From the NCBI GenBank assembly GCA_002897695.1, contig BDTG01000010.1, positions 1-64,000 of the forward strand: a stretch of 64,000 nt of DNA, written 5' to 3'. The position numbers and the translations under genes were made by a program. The notes under the pieces were generated by a model. That model had not been told where the DNA came from and made no database searches. It was given only the letters and a program-made list of their open reading frames with translations. The DNA comes from a bacterium BMS3Abin14. GTDB lineage: Bacteria > BMS3Abin14. Positions 35,280 to 43,473 of the stretch are shown here, piece by piece. Each line of letters opens with the position of its first letter. Position 1 is the stretch's first letter.

Positions 35280-36177
35280 AATCTGGATGAACGGCGAGAT
35301 GGTCGACTGGGCCGACGCCCAGGTCCATGTGCTGACCCATACCCTGCACTATGGTATGGGGTTTTTTGAGGGTATCCGCTTTTATAAAACGCCGGAGGGC
35401 CCCGGGATATTTCGCCTGAAGGATCATGTGAGGAGGCTCTACGATTCCTGTAAAATATGCAGGATAAAGGTTCCCTATGACTGGGACACGATCTGGAATG
35501 CCCATCTGGATATCGTCCGTGTCAACGGGCTCGATGACGGTTATATCAGACCCGTGGTCTACCTGAAGGACGGTCCCATGGGCCTCATGGTTCAGCAGGA
35601 CCATCCGGTGGGTGTCTTCATCGCCAGCTGGTCCTGGAGGGCCTACCTGGGCGAGGAAGGGCTGAAGAAAGGCATCCGGACCAAGATCTCCTCCTTTGCG
35701 CGCAACCATGTCAACAGCCAGATGACAAAGGGCAAGGTAAACGGGGCCTATGTCAACTCCATCCTGTCCAAGATGGAGGCGCATCAGGCCGGTTACGACG
35801 AGACGATCATGCTCGATACCGATGGGTACGTCAGCGAGGGGAGCAGTGAGAACCTGTTTATCGTCCGGGACGGGGAGATCAGGACAACATCCCTGACCTC
35901 CATTCTCAAGGGGATCACCAGGGATACGGTCTTCACCCTCGCTGAGGAGTTGGGCTACCGGGTTACGGAGGCCAGGTTCACCAGGGATGAGCTGTACGTG
36001 GCGGACGAGGCATTTTTCACCGGTACAGCCGCCGAGATTACCCCCATACGGGAGGTGGATGACAGGACAATCGGAGATGGGAAGCCGGGGCCTGTGACCC
36101 GGGCCATTCAGGACGCCTACTTCAAGGCTGTCCACGGGAAAGACCCGAACCACCGGGTCTGGGTAACGGTTGTCTAG
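35260..36177 (+). CDS. ilvE: Branched-chain amino acid aminotransferase
   Basis: 305 residues, fold-type IV PLP enzyme. TLHYGMGFFEGIRFY and LKDHVRRLYDSCKI mark the N-terminal half. The Schiff-base lysine is Lys159 within TKGKVNGAYVNS, the same number as the E. coli enzyme. GYVSEGSSENLFIVRDG and AEITPIREVDDRTIG-like residues close the site. It transaminates leucine, isoleucine and valine with 2-oxoglutarate. It begins inside glnE and overlaps polA by eight bases; co-transcription is likely though functions differ. Confidence 0.93.
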   Translation: MVAPVAKIWMNGEMVDWADAQVHVLTHTLHYGMGFFEGIRFYKTPEGPGIFRLKDHVRRLYDSCKICRIKVPYDWDTIWNAHLDIVRVNGLDDGYIRPVVYLKDGPMGLMVQQDHPVGVFIASWSWRAYLGEEGLKKGIRTKISSFARNHVNSQMTKGKVNGAYVNSILSKMEAHQAGYDETIMLDTDGYVSEGSSENLFIVRDGEIRTTSLTSILKGITRDTVFTLAEELGYRVTEARFTRDELYVADEAFFTGTAAEITPIREVDDRTIGDGKPGPVTRAIQDAYFKAVHGKDPNHRVWVTVV

Positions 36178-38827
36178 CCTCTACCTCATTGACGGCAGTT
36201 CCTATATCTACCGGGCCTATCACGCCATCCGCGGCCTGTCCACGAGGGATGGCTTTCCCACGAATGCCGTGTTCGGCTTCGCCAATATGCTGCTGAAGAT
36301 CCTGCGGGATCATCAGCCAGCCTACATTGCCATAGTTCTGGATTCCAAAGGGCCCACCTTCCGCCATGAACGATATCCGCAATACAAGGCCAACCGCCCC
36401 CCCATGCCCGAGGATCTCAGGGTTCAGCTGCCGCGTATTGAAGAGCTTATCGACGCGTTCAATATTCCCGCTCTGAGGAAGGAGGGGGTCGAGGCAGACG
36501 ATATCATCGCCACGCTGGTAAAGCGCTGGGCCGGGGAGGTGGACGGTACAGTTGTCGTTTCGTCGGACAAGGATCTAATGCAGCTGGTCTCGGGGCGTGT
36601 GCGCATGCTCGACACCATGAAGGATAGATGGATCGGGGTCCAGGAGGTCCGGGAGCGTTTTGGCGTGGATCCTGGACGGGTCCCGGATGCCCTCGCTCTG
36701 GCGGGAGACACGAGCGACAATGTTCCGGGTCTGCCGGGCGTTGGCCCGAAAACCGCGGGGAAACTCATTTCCACATACGGCACACTTGAGGGCCTTATCG
36801 AGAGGAAGGATGAGGTTGAGGGCAAGGTCGGCCGGAATCTAGCCTCCGGTGTGGATGCTATCCGATTGGCCCTGTCGCTGGTGACCCTTGACCGTGACGT
36901 TGATATTCACGTTACCATGGATGATCTTGCGGCCCGGGGGCCTGACGCGGAGTCCCTGCGGGCGATCTTTCAGGAACTCGGGTTTACCAGTCTCATCAAG
37001 GGGTTGGCATCGCAGACAAGCCTCAGTCGCGAGGGATACAGGATAATCGACAGCGAGGAGGAACTGATAGAGTTGGCCGGGCGTCTCCAGACGGCCGATC
37101 TCCTGGCGGTGGATACAGAAACAACCGACAAGGATCCCATGAAGGCTCGTCTGGTGGGTATCTCCCTCTCATGGGAACCCGGCATGGCTGCCTATATTCC
37201 CCTGACCCACTCCTATCTTGGGGCTCCCCGCCAGATCCCCGAACATCGGGCCATGGAGATTCTCGGCCCCGTTCTGGCTGATCCACACATCCACAAGGTT
37301 GGACAGAACATCAAGTACGACATGAAGGTTCTTGAGCGTTCAGGCTGGTCCCTTGAAGGCGTTCGATGGGATACGATGGTTGCCTCCTACCTGGTAAACC
37401 CTTCCAGACGATCCCACAGCCTTTCGGAGATATCCGCTGAGCGGCTCAGCCACACCATGATCTCCTACGACGATGTCACCGGGAAAGGAAAAAACCGGAT
37501 TTCGTTTTCCGAGGTCCCGGTGGAGGAGGCCGGGATATACTCGTGTGAGGACGCCGACGTAACATTGAGAGCTCTGAAGCCCCTCATGGATGACCTCGAG
37601 AAGATAAAGCTTCTGGATCTTTTCCGGAACGTGGAGATGCCCCTGGTCCACGTCCTCAAGGAGATGGAAATGACCGGGGTTCTGCTGGATGCCCGGCTTC
37701 TTCAGGACCTGTCCTCGGGGCTTTCCGGCAAGCTCAGGGACCTGGAGGAAAAAATCCACATGGAGGCCGGCAGTCCCTTCAACATCGGTTCTCCAAAACA
37801 GCTTGCCCATGTTCTGTTCGAGGTCCTGCAGCTTCCGGTTCTCAAAAAAACCAAAACAGGATACTCAACAAACAGCGACGTCCTGCTGGAACTTTCCTTG
37901 AAACATCACCTGCCGGCCATGGTACTTGAGTACAGGAGCATGGCGAAACTCAAATCCACCTATCTTGATGCTCTTCCTGTGCTCATCCATCCGGAGACCG
38001 GGAGGGTACACACCTCGTTCAACCAGACCGCAACTGCCACGGGCAGGCTTTCAAGCTCCAATCCCAACCTGCAGAATATCCCGATTCGAACCCAGCTGGG
38101 CAGAAGGATACGACATGCCTTCATCGCACCTGAGGGAAGTTTCCTGTTGTCGGCGGACTACTCCCAGATCGAGCTGAGGATCCTCGCCCACCTTTCCGGG
38201 GACGCAGAGCTGTTGGAGGCATTCGGCAAGGGCGAGGACGTCCATGCCAGGACCGCCCGGCAGGTGCTCGGCGCCGGCGAGAGAGTGGAACCCGAGCTGA
38301 GAAGGCGGGCCAAGGTCATAAACTTCGGCATCATTTACGGGATGAGCGCATTCGGGCTGTCAAAGGAGCTTGGGGTCCATCCGAAGGAGGCCGCACAGAT
38401 CATCGATGAATACTTTGGGGTCTATTCAGGGGTAAAAGCCTACATTGACCGGACGCTTGAGGAAGCCAGGACAAACGGGTATGTCGAGACCGCCATGAAC
38501 CGGCGACGCTATATACCGGAGCTCTCGAGCAACAATCCGAACCAGAGGCAGCTCGGTGAACGGATGGCGGTAAACACCCCCATTCAGGGATCGGCGGCGG
38601 ATCTCATCAAGGTGGCCATGATATCGATTCATCGGGAACTGGCGGAACGTACCCCCGAGGCAAGGATGATACTGCAGGTTCACGATGAACTGGTTTTCGA
38701 GGTACCCGAGGATCATCTTGCCCGGGCCTGCGAGATTGTCAGGGCCGGGATGGAAAATGCGGCAGCGCTCCGGGTTCCGCTTGTAGTCGATCTGGGAACA
38801 GGCGCCAACTGGGCGGATGCCCATTGA
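36170..38827 (+). CDS. polA: DNA polymerase I
   Basis: 885 residues from a TTG start that overlaps the ilvE stop. 5' nuclease domain (1-290) contains LIDGSSYIYRAYHAI and EGVEADDIIATL. The 3'-5' exonuclease domain (about 300-490) keeps its acidic residues in LLAVDTETTDKDP, GQNIKYDMKVL and YSCEDADVTLRAL, so proofreading is probably intact. Polymerase motifs A (LLSADYSQIELRILAH), B (RRRAKVINFGIIYGMSAFGLS region, near 720) and C (LQVHDELVFEVPE) are all present. It fills gaps in repair and removes RNA primers. Followed by the palindromic repeat copy B. Confidence 0.96.
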   Translation: MSSLYLIDGSSYIYRAYHAIRGLSTRDGFPTNAVFGFANMLLKILRDHQPAYIAIVLDSKGPTFRHERYPQYKANRPPMPEDLRVQLPRIEELIDAFNIPALRKEGVEADDIIATLVKRWAGEVDGTVVVSSDKDLMQLVSGRVRMLDTMKDRWIGVQEVRERFGVDPGRVPDALALAGDTSDNVPGLPGVGPKTAGKLISTYGTLEGLIERKDEVEGKVGRNLASGVDAIRLALSLVTLDRDVDIHVTMDDLAARGPDAESLRAIFQELGFTSLIKGLASQTSLSREGYRIIDSEEELIELAGRLQTADLLAVDTETTDKDPMKARLVGISLSWEPGMAAYIPLTHSYLGAPRQIPEHRAMEILGPVLADPHIHKVGQNIKYDMKVLERSGWSLEGVRWDTMVASYLVNPSRRSHSLSEISAERLSHTMISYDDVTGKGKNRISFSEVPVEEAGIYSCEDADVTLRALKPLMDDLEKIKLLDLFRNVEMPLVHVLKEMEMTGVLLDARLLQDLSSGLSGKLRDLEEKIHMEAGSPFNIGSPKQLAHVLFEVLQLPVLKKTKTGYSTNSDVLLELSLKHHLPAMVLEYRSMAKLKSTYLDALPVLIHPETGRVHTSFNQTATATGRLSSSNPNLQNIPIRTQLGRRIRHAFIAPEGSFLLSADYSQIELRILAHLSGDAELLEAFGKGEDVHARTARQVLGAGERVEPELRRRAKVINFGIIYGMSAFGLSKELGVHPKEAAQIIDEYFGVYSGVKAYIDRTLEEARTNGYVETAMNRRRYIPELSSNNPNQRQLGERMAVNTPIQGSAADLIKVAMISIHRELAERTPEARMILQVHDELVFEVPEDHLARACEIVRAGMENAAALRVPLVVDLGTGANWADAH

Positions 38828-38830
38828 CAT

Positions 38831-38854
38831 TGATGTTTTCGCAAAAAGTCATCA
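38831..38854. repeat. Short palindromic repeat, copy B
   Basis: TGATGTTTTCGCAAAAAGTCATCA, related to the copy at 25588-25611. It lies immediately after the polA stop and before the ceramide operon; a following AAAGGACTTTTT could act as a weak terminator. Confidence 0.55.
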
Positions 38855-38915
38855 AAGGACTTTTTACCGCTCCATCAACGTTGACCGTTCTTAAGCCAAT
38901 GTGGTACGTTTTCCC

Positions 38916-39908
38916 ATGATTAACCGGGATATCCGTACCTGTTTCGTTACCGGTGGAACAGGATTTATCGGAAGCCACCTGGTGGACCATCTTCTCAAAC
39001 AGGGGGTAGAGGTACGGTGCCTGGTCAGGAGACCGTCCAATCTCAGGTGGCTGGCGGGGCGGCCCGTCCGTATTATAAACGGGGATCTTGCCTCTGAAGA
39101 GGCCTTGGCGGAAGGTGTAGCCGGGGTCGATGCGGTGTTTCACCTTGCTGGACTCGTTGCCGCGAGAAACCGGGAGGAATACTTCAGGGTTAACGCGGAA
39201 GGATGCCGGAGCCTGGCTAAGGCTGTTGGGCAGGCAGGGGAACGCGACACAGTCCTTGTCTACGTTTCAAGCCTGGCTGTTTCCGGGCCAAGCGAGGCGG
39301 AGAAAGCGCTTACAGAGGAGGAGCCACCGGAGCCCATCACTTCTTACGGGATGAGCAAGCTTGAGGGAGAAAGAGCTCTGGGGGCCGCCGGGGGCCGACC
39401 TGTTGTAATTGTCAGGCCCCCCGCAGTGTACGGTCCGAGAGACAGGGAAATTCTCCCCTTTTTCCGCATGGGAAACAGAGGGTTCTTTCCCCTCATTAAC
39501 GCTGGAGCGCGCCTCAGCCTTGTTCATGTGGTGGACTTGGCCAGGGGAATACATCGGGTCGCATGCTCCGGCGGAGCCGGTGAGACCTACTTCATCACCG
39601 GAAAAGAGATCGTCGGGATTTCCGACATGCCTCGGCTGCTTTCGGGGGCTCTTGGAAAAAAAGTGAGAGGGATAAAGGTTCCATCTGGCCTGGTGAGCGC
39701 AGTAGCGGGCCTTTCCGAGGCGTGGGGAAGGGTCAGTGGCCGGATGCCTGTTTTTAACAGGGACAAGGCCAGGGAATTGGCTGCGTCCGGCTGGGTGTGC
39801 AGTCCTGCCAAAGCGCTGAGAGATCTTTCGTTCCAGTCTGAGATCAGCATTGAGAATGGTTTTTCGCAGACAGTTCAATGGTACAGGGAGAACAACTGGA
39901 TCAGTTAA
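38916..39908 (+). CDS. NAD(P)-dependent epimerase/dehydratase-fold reductase, candidate 3-oxo-ceramide reductase (CerR-like)
   Basis: 330 residues from ATG 38916; GTG 38901 is in frame. Extended SDR: the Rossmann motif CFVTGGTGFIGSHLVDHLL at the N-terminus, FHLAGLVAARNREEYFRVNAEG, the active YGMSKLEGE (Tyr and Lys of YxxxK near 150), VRPPAVYGPRD and a C-terminal substrate region. In Caulobacter an enzyme of this class, CerR, reduces oxidised ceramide made by Spt and bCerS. Genes for both those partners follow here directly (21 and then 9 bases apart), which is the main reason for this call. Without that context it would only be a generic sugar-epimerase-like reductase. Confidence 0.75.
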   Translation: MINRDIRTCFVTGGTGFIGSHLVDHLLKQGVEVRCLVRRPSNLRWLAGRPVRIINGDLASEEALAEGVAGVDAVFHLAGLVAARNREEYFRVNAEGCRSLAKAVGQAGERDTVLVYVSSLAVSGPSEAEKALTEEEPPEPITSYGMSKLEGERALGAAGGRPVVIVRPPAVYGPRDREILPFFRMGNRGFFPLINAGARLSLVHVVDLARGIHRVACSGGAGETYFITGKEIVGISDMPRLLSGALGKKVRGIKVPSGLVSAVAGLSEAWGRVSGRMPVFNRDKARELAASGWVCSPAKALRDLSFQSEISIENGFSQTVQWYRENNWIS

Positions 39909-39928
39909 GGCCAACGAGGAGGATAAAA

Positions 39929-41110
39929 GTGGGAATTTTCAACAAATGTTATCAGCTCGAACGGCTCCAGCAGGCGCGAGAGGCTGGTCTGTACCCCTAC
40001 TTCAGGGTTATCGAGTCGCAGCAGGACCCGGAAGTTGTAATAGACGGTAAAAAGGTGATCATGTGCGGTTCCAACAACTACCTGGGTCTTACCTCCCATC
40101 CCAGGGTAAAGGAGGCCGCCATCGCAGCAACCAGGAAATACGGCACCGGATGTGCCGGCTCACGTTTTCTCAACGGGACCCTGGACATCCACGTCGAGCT
40201 GGAGGAAAAACTTGCAACGTTTTTCCGCAAGGAAGCCGCTCTGGTTTTTGCAACCGGTTATCAGACTAACCTCGGAGTTATCTCGGCGCTTGTGGGCAGG
40301 GGCGATGTAGCTGTCAGTGATCGTCAGAATCACGCCTCAATCGTGGATGGATGCAAGTTGAGCTATGGAGAGATAAGAAAGTTTCGCCACAACGACATGG
40401 AGGATCTTGACCGGATTCTGGAGAGTGAACAGGATCGGAACAAACTGATCATCGTTGACGGTGTATTTTCCATGGAGGGTGATATCGCCCCCCTTCCTGA
40501 AATTATCGCAATGAAGAAGAAACACGATTTCGGGATCATGGTGGACGATGCCCACGGTGTGGGTGTCCTGGGTGAGTCCGGAAGAGGAACCAGTGAACAC
40601 TTCGGGCTGGAGGATGAGGTTGACGTCATTATGGGGACCTACAGCAAATCCCTGGCGACCATCGGCGGGTTTGTGGCGGCCTCCAATGACATAGTGGATT
40701 ACCTGAAACACACCAGCCGCTCCATGATCTTTTCCGCCAGTCTGAGCCCGGGCAGTGTCGCAGCGGTAAGCGCGGCTTTGGACATTATTGATGAGGAACC
40801 CGAACGCCGGGAGAGGTTGTGGAATCACACGAACAGGATGATGGAGGGGTTCCGGTCCTGCGGTTTTAACGTGGGCCGCGCTGCCACCCCCATTATCCCG
40901 ATCGTGGTAGGGGATGATCTCCTCGCTTTCAAGATGAGCCTCATGCTTCTTGAGGAAGGTGTATTCACCAACCCGGTGGTCAGCCCCGCCACTCCGCTGG
41001 ACAGGGCCCTCATCCGTACCAGCTATATGGCCACCCACACGGAGGCCCAGCTCGACAGGGTCATCGACGCCTTCGTGAAGGTTGGACGGGCCGTAGGGTT
41101 GATTGAGTAG
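39929..41110 (+). CDS. Serine palmitoyltransferase-type alpha-oxoamine synthase (Spt-like)
   Basis: 393 residues from GTG 39929, chosen for GAGGAGGATAAAA upstream and because family members begin with (M)GIF.KC. PLP fold-type I: NNYLGLTSHPRVKEAA, YGTGCAGSRFLNGTLDIHVELEEKLA, the stacking His in SDRQNHASIVDG, MVDDAHGVGVLGESGRGTSEHF, and Schiff-base Lys240 in GTYSKSLATIGGF. The C-terminal PPATPLDRALIRTSYMATHT-like region (here SPATPLDRALIRTSY) is characteristic of bacterial serine palmitoyltransferase. It condenses serine with palmitoyl-CoA or acyl-ACP to 3-oxosphinganine. KBL or BioF are alternatives, but no biotin or threonine genes are near and the flanking cerR- and bcerS-like genes favour Spt. 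Confidence 0.86.
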   Translation: MGIFNKCYQLERLQQAREAGLYPYFRVIESQQDPEVVIDGKKVIMCGSNNYLGLTSHPRVKEAAIAATRKYGTGCAGSRFLNGTLDIHVELEEKLATFFRKEAALVFATGYQTNLGVISALVGRGDVAVSDRQNHASIVDGCKLSYGEIRKFRHNDMEDLDRILESEQDRNKLIIVDGVFSMEGDIAPLPEIIAMKKKHDFGIMVDDAHGVGVLGESGRGTSEHFGLEDEVDVIMGTYSKSLATIGGFVAASNDIVDYLKHTSRSMIFSASLSPGSVAAVSAALDIIDEEPERRERLWNHTNRMMEGFRSCGFNVGRAATPIIPIVVGDDLLAFKMSLMLLEEGVFTNPVVSPATPLDRALIRTSYMATHTEAQLDRVIDAFVKVGRAVGLIE

Positions 41111-41119
41111 AGATTCGCA

Positions 41120-42238
41120 ATGAGCCTGAATGTAGTCGACGCCGAAAGCGGAAGGGCCCATCGGGATTTCATCGGGCTTCCCTGGGCCGTCAATCGCGAT
41201 GATCCCTACTGGGTTCCGCCCCTGAAAAAAGAGGTCGCAAAACTCCTGTCCCCGAAACACCCTTTCTTTCTGCACGCTGAACGAAAACTTTTCCTTGCAA
41301 TGGACGGCAGTCGGCCCGTCGGCCGCATTGCCGCCATCGTAAATCACAACCACAACAAATTTCACGACGAAAAAGCGGGGTTTTTCGGGTTTTTCGAGGC
41401 GTTTCCCGAACCCCGAATATCCTCCATTCTTTTCGCCGCGGCCGAGGGATGGCTCAGGGGAAAGGGCGCCGAATTCGTCCTTGGGCCCATGAACCCCAGC
41501 ACCAATGAGGAGTGCGGCCTTCTGGTGGACAACTTCATGTCCCCGCCCTTCGTGATGATGACCTATAATCCTCCGTACTACATGGATCTCCTCGCGGACG
41601 CCGGATATGCCAAGGCCAAGGACCTTTACGCCTATTCTTTCAATACCAGCCGCACCATCCCTCCCAGGCTGGAGAAGCTTACCAAAAGGATCGAGAGGAG
41701 AGAGAAGGACCTCGTAACCCGACCGGTGGACATGAAGCATTTTCTCCGGGAGATCGAGGTGGTGAAGACCATCTATAACGATGCATGGGAGAAGAACTGG
41801 GGGTTCGTTCCCATGACCGACGCCGAGATGGATCAGATGGCCAGGGATCTCAAGCCGATCATCGTTCCGGAGCTTACCATCCTCGCGTTCATTGGCGAGG
41901 AGCCGGCGGGTTTTATCATGAGCCTTCCGGACTACAATCAGGTCCTGAAGGTACTCAACGGCCGGATGACTCCATGGGGTATCTTACGGGCCATGAGGGC
42001 GGCGAAGAGGATACGGACGGGCCGGTGCATAACCCTGGGTGTGAGGGAAAAGTTCCGGAAACGTGGACTCGAAGCGCCCCTGTTCGCAGCCACCCTGCGT
42101 GCCGGCATTGAAAAGGGCTATCGTTACGGGGAGTTTTCGTGGATTCTCGAGGACAATACCCTGGTAAACGAGACCATAGCCAAAGTCTTCTCCGCTACCC
42201 ATTACAAGACCTACCGGATCTACCGTAAAAATCTGTAG
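41120..42238 (+). CDS. GNAT-like acyltransferase, candidate bacterial ceramide synthase (bCerS-like)
   Basis: 372 residues, ATG 41120. The sequence order matches the family to which Caulobacter bCerS belongs: FIGLPWAVNRDDPYWVPPL at the N-terminus, LLSPKHPFFLHAERKLFLA, GFFGFFEAFPE, VLGPMNPSTNEECGLLVD, MTYNPPYYMDLLADAG and AKDLYAYSF. A C-terminal GNAT-like half has LGVREKFRKRGLEAPLF and SWILEDN. bCerS N-acylates 3-oxosphinganine from acyl-CoA; it is unrelated to eukaryotic ceramide synthase. The gene lies nine bases after spt. A generic GNAT acetyltransferase is the alternative, but the length and block order fit bCerS much better. Confidence 0.8.
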   Translation: MSLNVVDAESGRAHRDFIGLPWAVNRDDPYWVPPLKKEVAKLLSPKHPFFLHAERKLFLAMDGSRPVGRIAAIVNHNHNKFHDEKAGFFGFFEAFPEPRISSILFAAAEGWLRGKGAEFVLGPMNPSTNEECGLLVDNFMSPPFVMMTYNPPYYMDLLADAGYAKAKDLYAYSFNTSRTIPPRLEKLTKRIERREKDLVTRPVDMKHFLREIEVVKTIYNDAWEKNWGFVPMTDAEMDQMARDLKPIIVPELTILAFIGEEPAGFIMSLPDYNQVLKVLNGRMTPWGILRAMRAAKRIRTGRCITLGVREKFRKRGLEAPLFAATLRAGIEKGYRYGEFSWILEDNTLVNETIAKVFSATHYKTYRIYRKNL

Positions 42239-42247
42239 GCGGATATA

Positions 42248-42850
42248 GTGGCGCTCCACGAATTACGGGCCGAGATTCCCAGGACCATTTTCCATGTGGG
42301 GGGCGGTGTCCTGCTCGCTGTTCTGGGGTACGGGCTGCCTGCCCCGTCCAACCGCGTCATCCTGGGAATAATATTCCTTGCTGCCGCTGCGGTGGAGGCG
42401 GGGCGGAAGATGTCCCCCGTTGTCCATGGACTGACGACAAGGTGGCTCGGGGTCTTCATGCGCTCGTCCGAGCGAAACGGTGTGACCGGGGCGCTTACCT
42501 TCGCAGGCGGTATTTTTCTTACCTATCTCCTTTTTCCAAAAGGGATCGCGCTTCCGGCGGTAATCCCCCTGATCGTTGGTGACAGAGCGGCCATCCTCGT
42601 CGGAAAGTGGATCGGTCGGATCAGGATCGGGAAAAAATCCCTGGAGGGAAGCCTGGCCTGTCTGGCCGTGAGCTTCCTGACTTTACAGTGCGTTGCCGGA
42701 TTTGCTCCCCTGGCCGTTCACTACCCGATGATGATACTGTTTGGCGCCTCGGTCGTGGGAACACTGGCAGAAGCCCTTCCCCGCCCATTCGATGACAACC
42801 TGACCATCCCACTGGCTGTGGCTGTGTTTTTATTCGGAGTCGGTGTATGA
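42248..42850 (+). CDS. SEC59/DGK1-type CTP-dependent lipid kinase (dolichol kinase-like)
   Basis: 200 residues from GTG 42248, about five or six helices. The diagnostic C-terminal block is AVIPLIVGDRAAILVGKWIGRIRIGKKSLEGSLAC, with VGDxxAxxxGxxxGR and KKSxEGS, as in Dgk1 and SEC59. These enzymes use CTP to phosphorylate diacylglycerol or dolichol in the membrane. Fused here as the fourth gene of a ceramide operon (nine bases after bcerS), it could phosphorylate ceramide, sphinganine or a lipid made from them. That is inference from operon position. Undecaprenol or diacylglycerol are the other candidate substrates. Confidence 0.78.
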   Translation: MALHELRAEIPRTIFHVGGGVLLAVLGYGLPAPSNRVILGIIFLAAAAVEAGRKMSPVVHGLTTRWLGVFMRSSERNGVTGALTFAGGIFLTYLLFPKGIALPAVIPLIVGDRAAILVGKWIGRIRIGKKSLEGSLACLAVSFLTLQCVAGFAPLAVHYPMMILFGASVVGTLAEALPRPFDDNLTIPLAVAVFLFGVGV

Positions 42851-42879
42851 CTTTCTGCGTCTCCGGGGGAGGGGATAAC

Positions 42880-43023
42880 ATGCCCCGGCCTTTTTTTCGA
42901 AAGGCTCTGGGTGATGCCACGCCAATTATTCTCGGGTATATTCCAATGGGAGCTGCCTACGCGAGCTGGGGTATGGGCGCCGGCGGCACGGTGATGTTTC
43001 TCGGACAGGTTATGGTGGGTTGA
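42880..43023 (+). pseudogene. Relic of an AzlC-family branched-chain amino acid exporter
   Basis: A 47-residue frame begins behind GGGGGAGGGG. Its first part, KALGDATPIILGYIPMGAAY, is the conserved start of AzlC-type exporters (PF03591). After about 28 residues the similarity is lost and a TGA follows. An intact AzlC has about 230 residues, and no azlD is present. It is a truncated remnant and probably non-functional. Confidence 0.65.
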
Positions 43024-43026
43024 AGG

Positions 43027-43461
43027 ATGGTGAACCGGCGGGCCGTCCCCATACTGGTTCTCCTGATCGGATGCGCTCTTTTCATGTCGATCCCGGCCCA
43101 TGGGGAAAATGAAGCCTCTCTGGATACTCCAGAGGGAACTATTTCCCGATACATTGAGGCTCTGCGGCAGGGCAGTCTGGAGGGGGTAAAAGCCGTTTCC
43201 CAATCCCCCGACGACGCTTTCTATCTCCCGAGACCGGTGAATATCCTCCGGTACGCGATCAGGGGAAAGAAGATCCTGCGCAAAGGGGACCTGGAGGGAC
43301 TTGATCTTCGGATGCAGCCGAGAGTGGGGGATGTCCAGTTGGACGTGCTGCAAGTCCGTGAGGCGGAGGGGCAGACTACATACCATATGTTCTCTTACTG
43401 GATGAGGCCTATGGACGGCGAGTGGAAGATATATGACCGATCCGTCTGGGGAGGACCTTGA
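43027..43461 (+). CDS. Small exported protein of unknown function
   Basis: 144 residues. Signal peptide about 1-26 (AVPILVLLIGCALFMSIPAHG). The mature part, TPEGTISRYIEALRQGSLEGVKAVSQSP through HMFSYWMRPMDGEWKIYDRSVWG, has the helix-then-sheet pattern of SnoaL/DUF4878-type (NTF2-like) domains, a common fold for small periplasmic lipoprotein-like proteins. No catalytic residue is evident. It lies just downstream of the azlC relic and convergent to ubiE. Confidence 0.65.
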   Translation: MVNRRAVPILVLLIGCALFMSIPAHGENEASLDTPEGTISRYIEALRQGSLEGVKAVSQSPDDAFYLPRPVNILRYAIRGKKILRKGDLEGLDLRMQPRVGDVQLDVLQVREAEGQTTYHMFSYWMRPMDGEWKIYDRSVWGGP

Positions 43462-43473
43462 ATGCCGCGCCTG

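Noticed and set aside
40337-41740. 467-codon minus-strand frame opposite the spt and bcerS genes
   Set aside because: Antisense to two genes with strong homology; no ribosome site and histidine/glycine-rich composition typical of a shadow frame.
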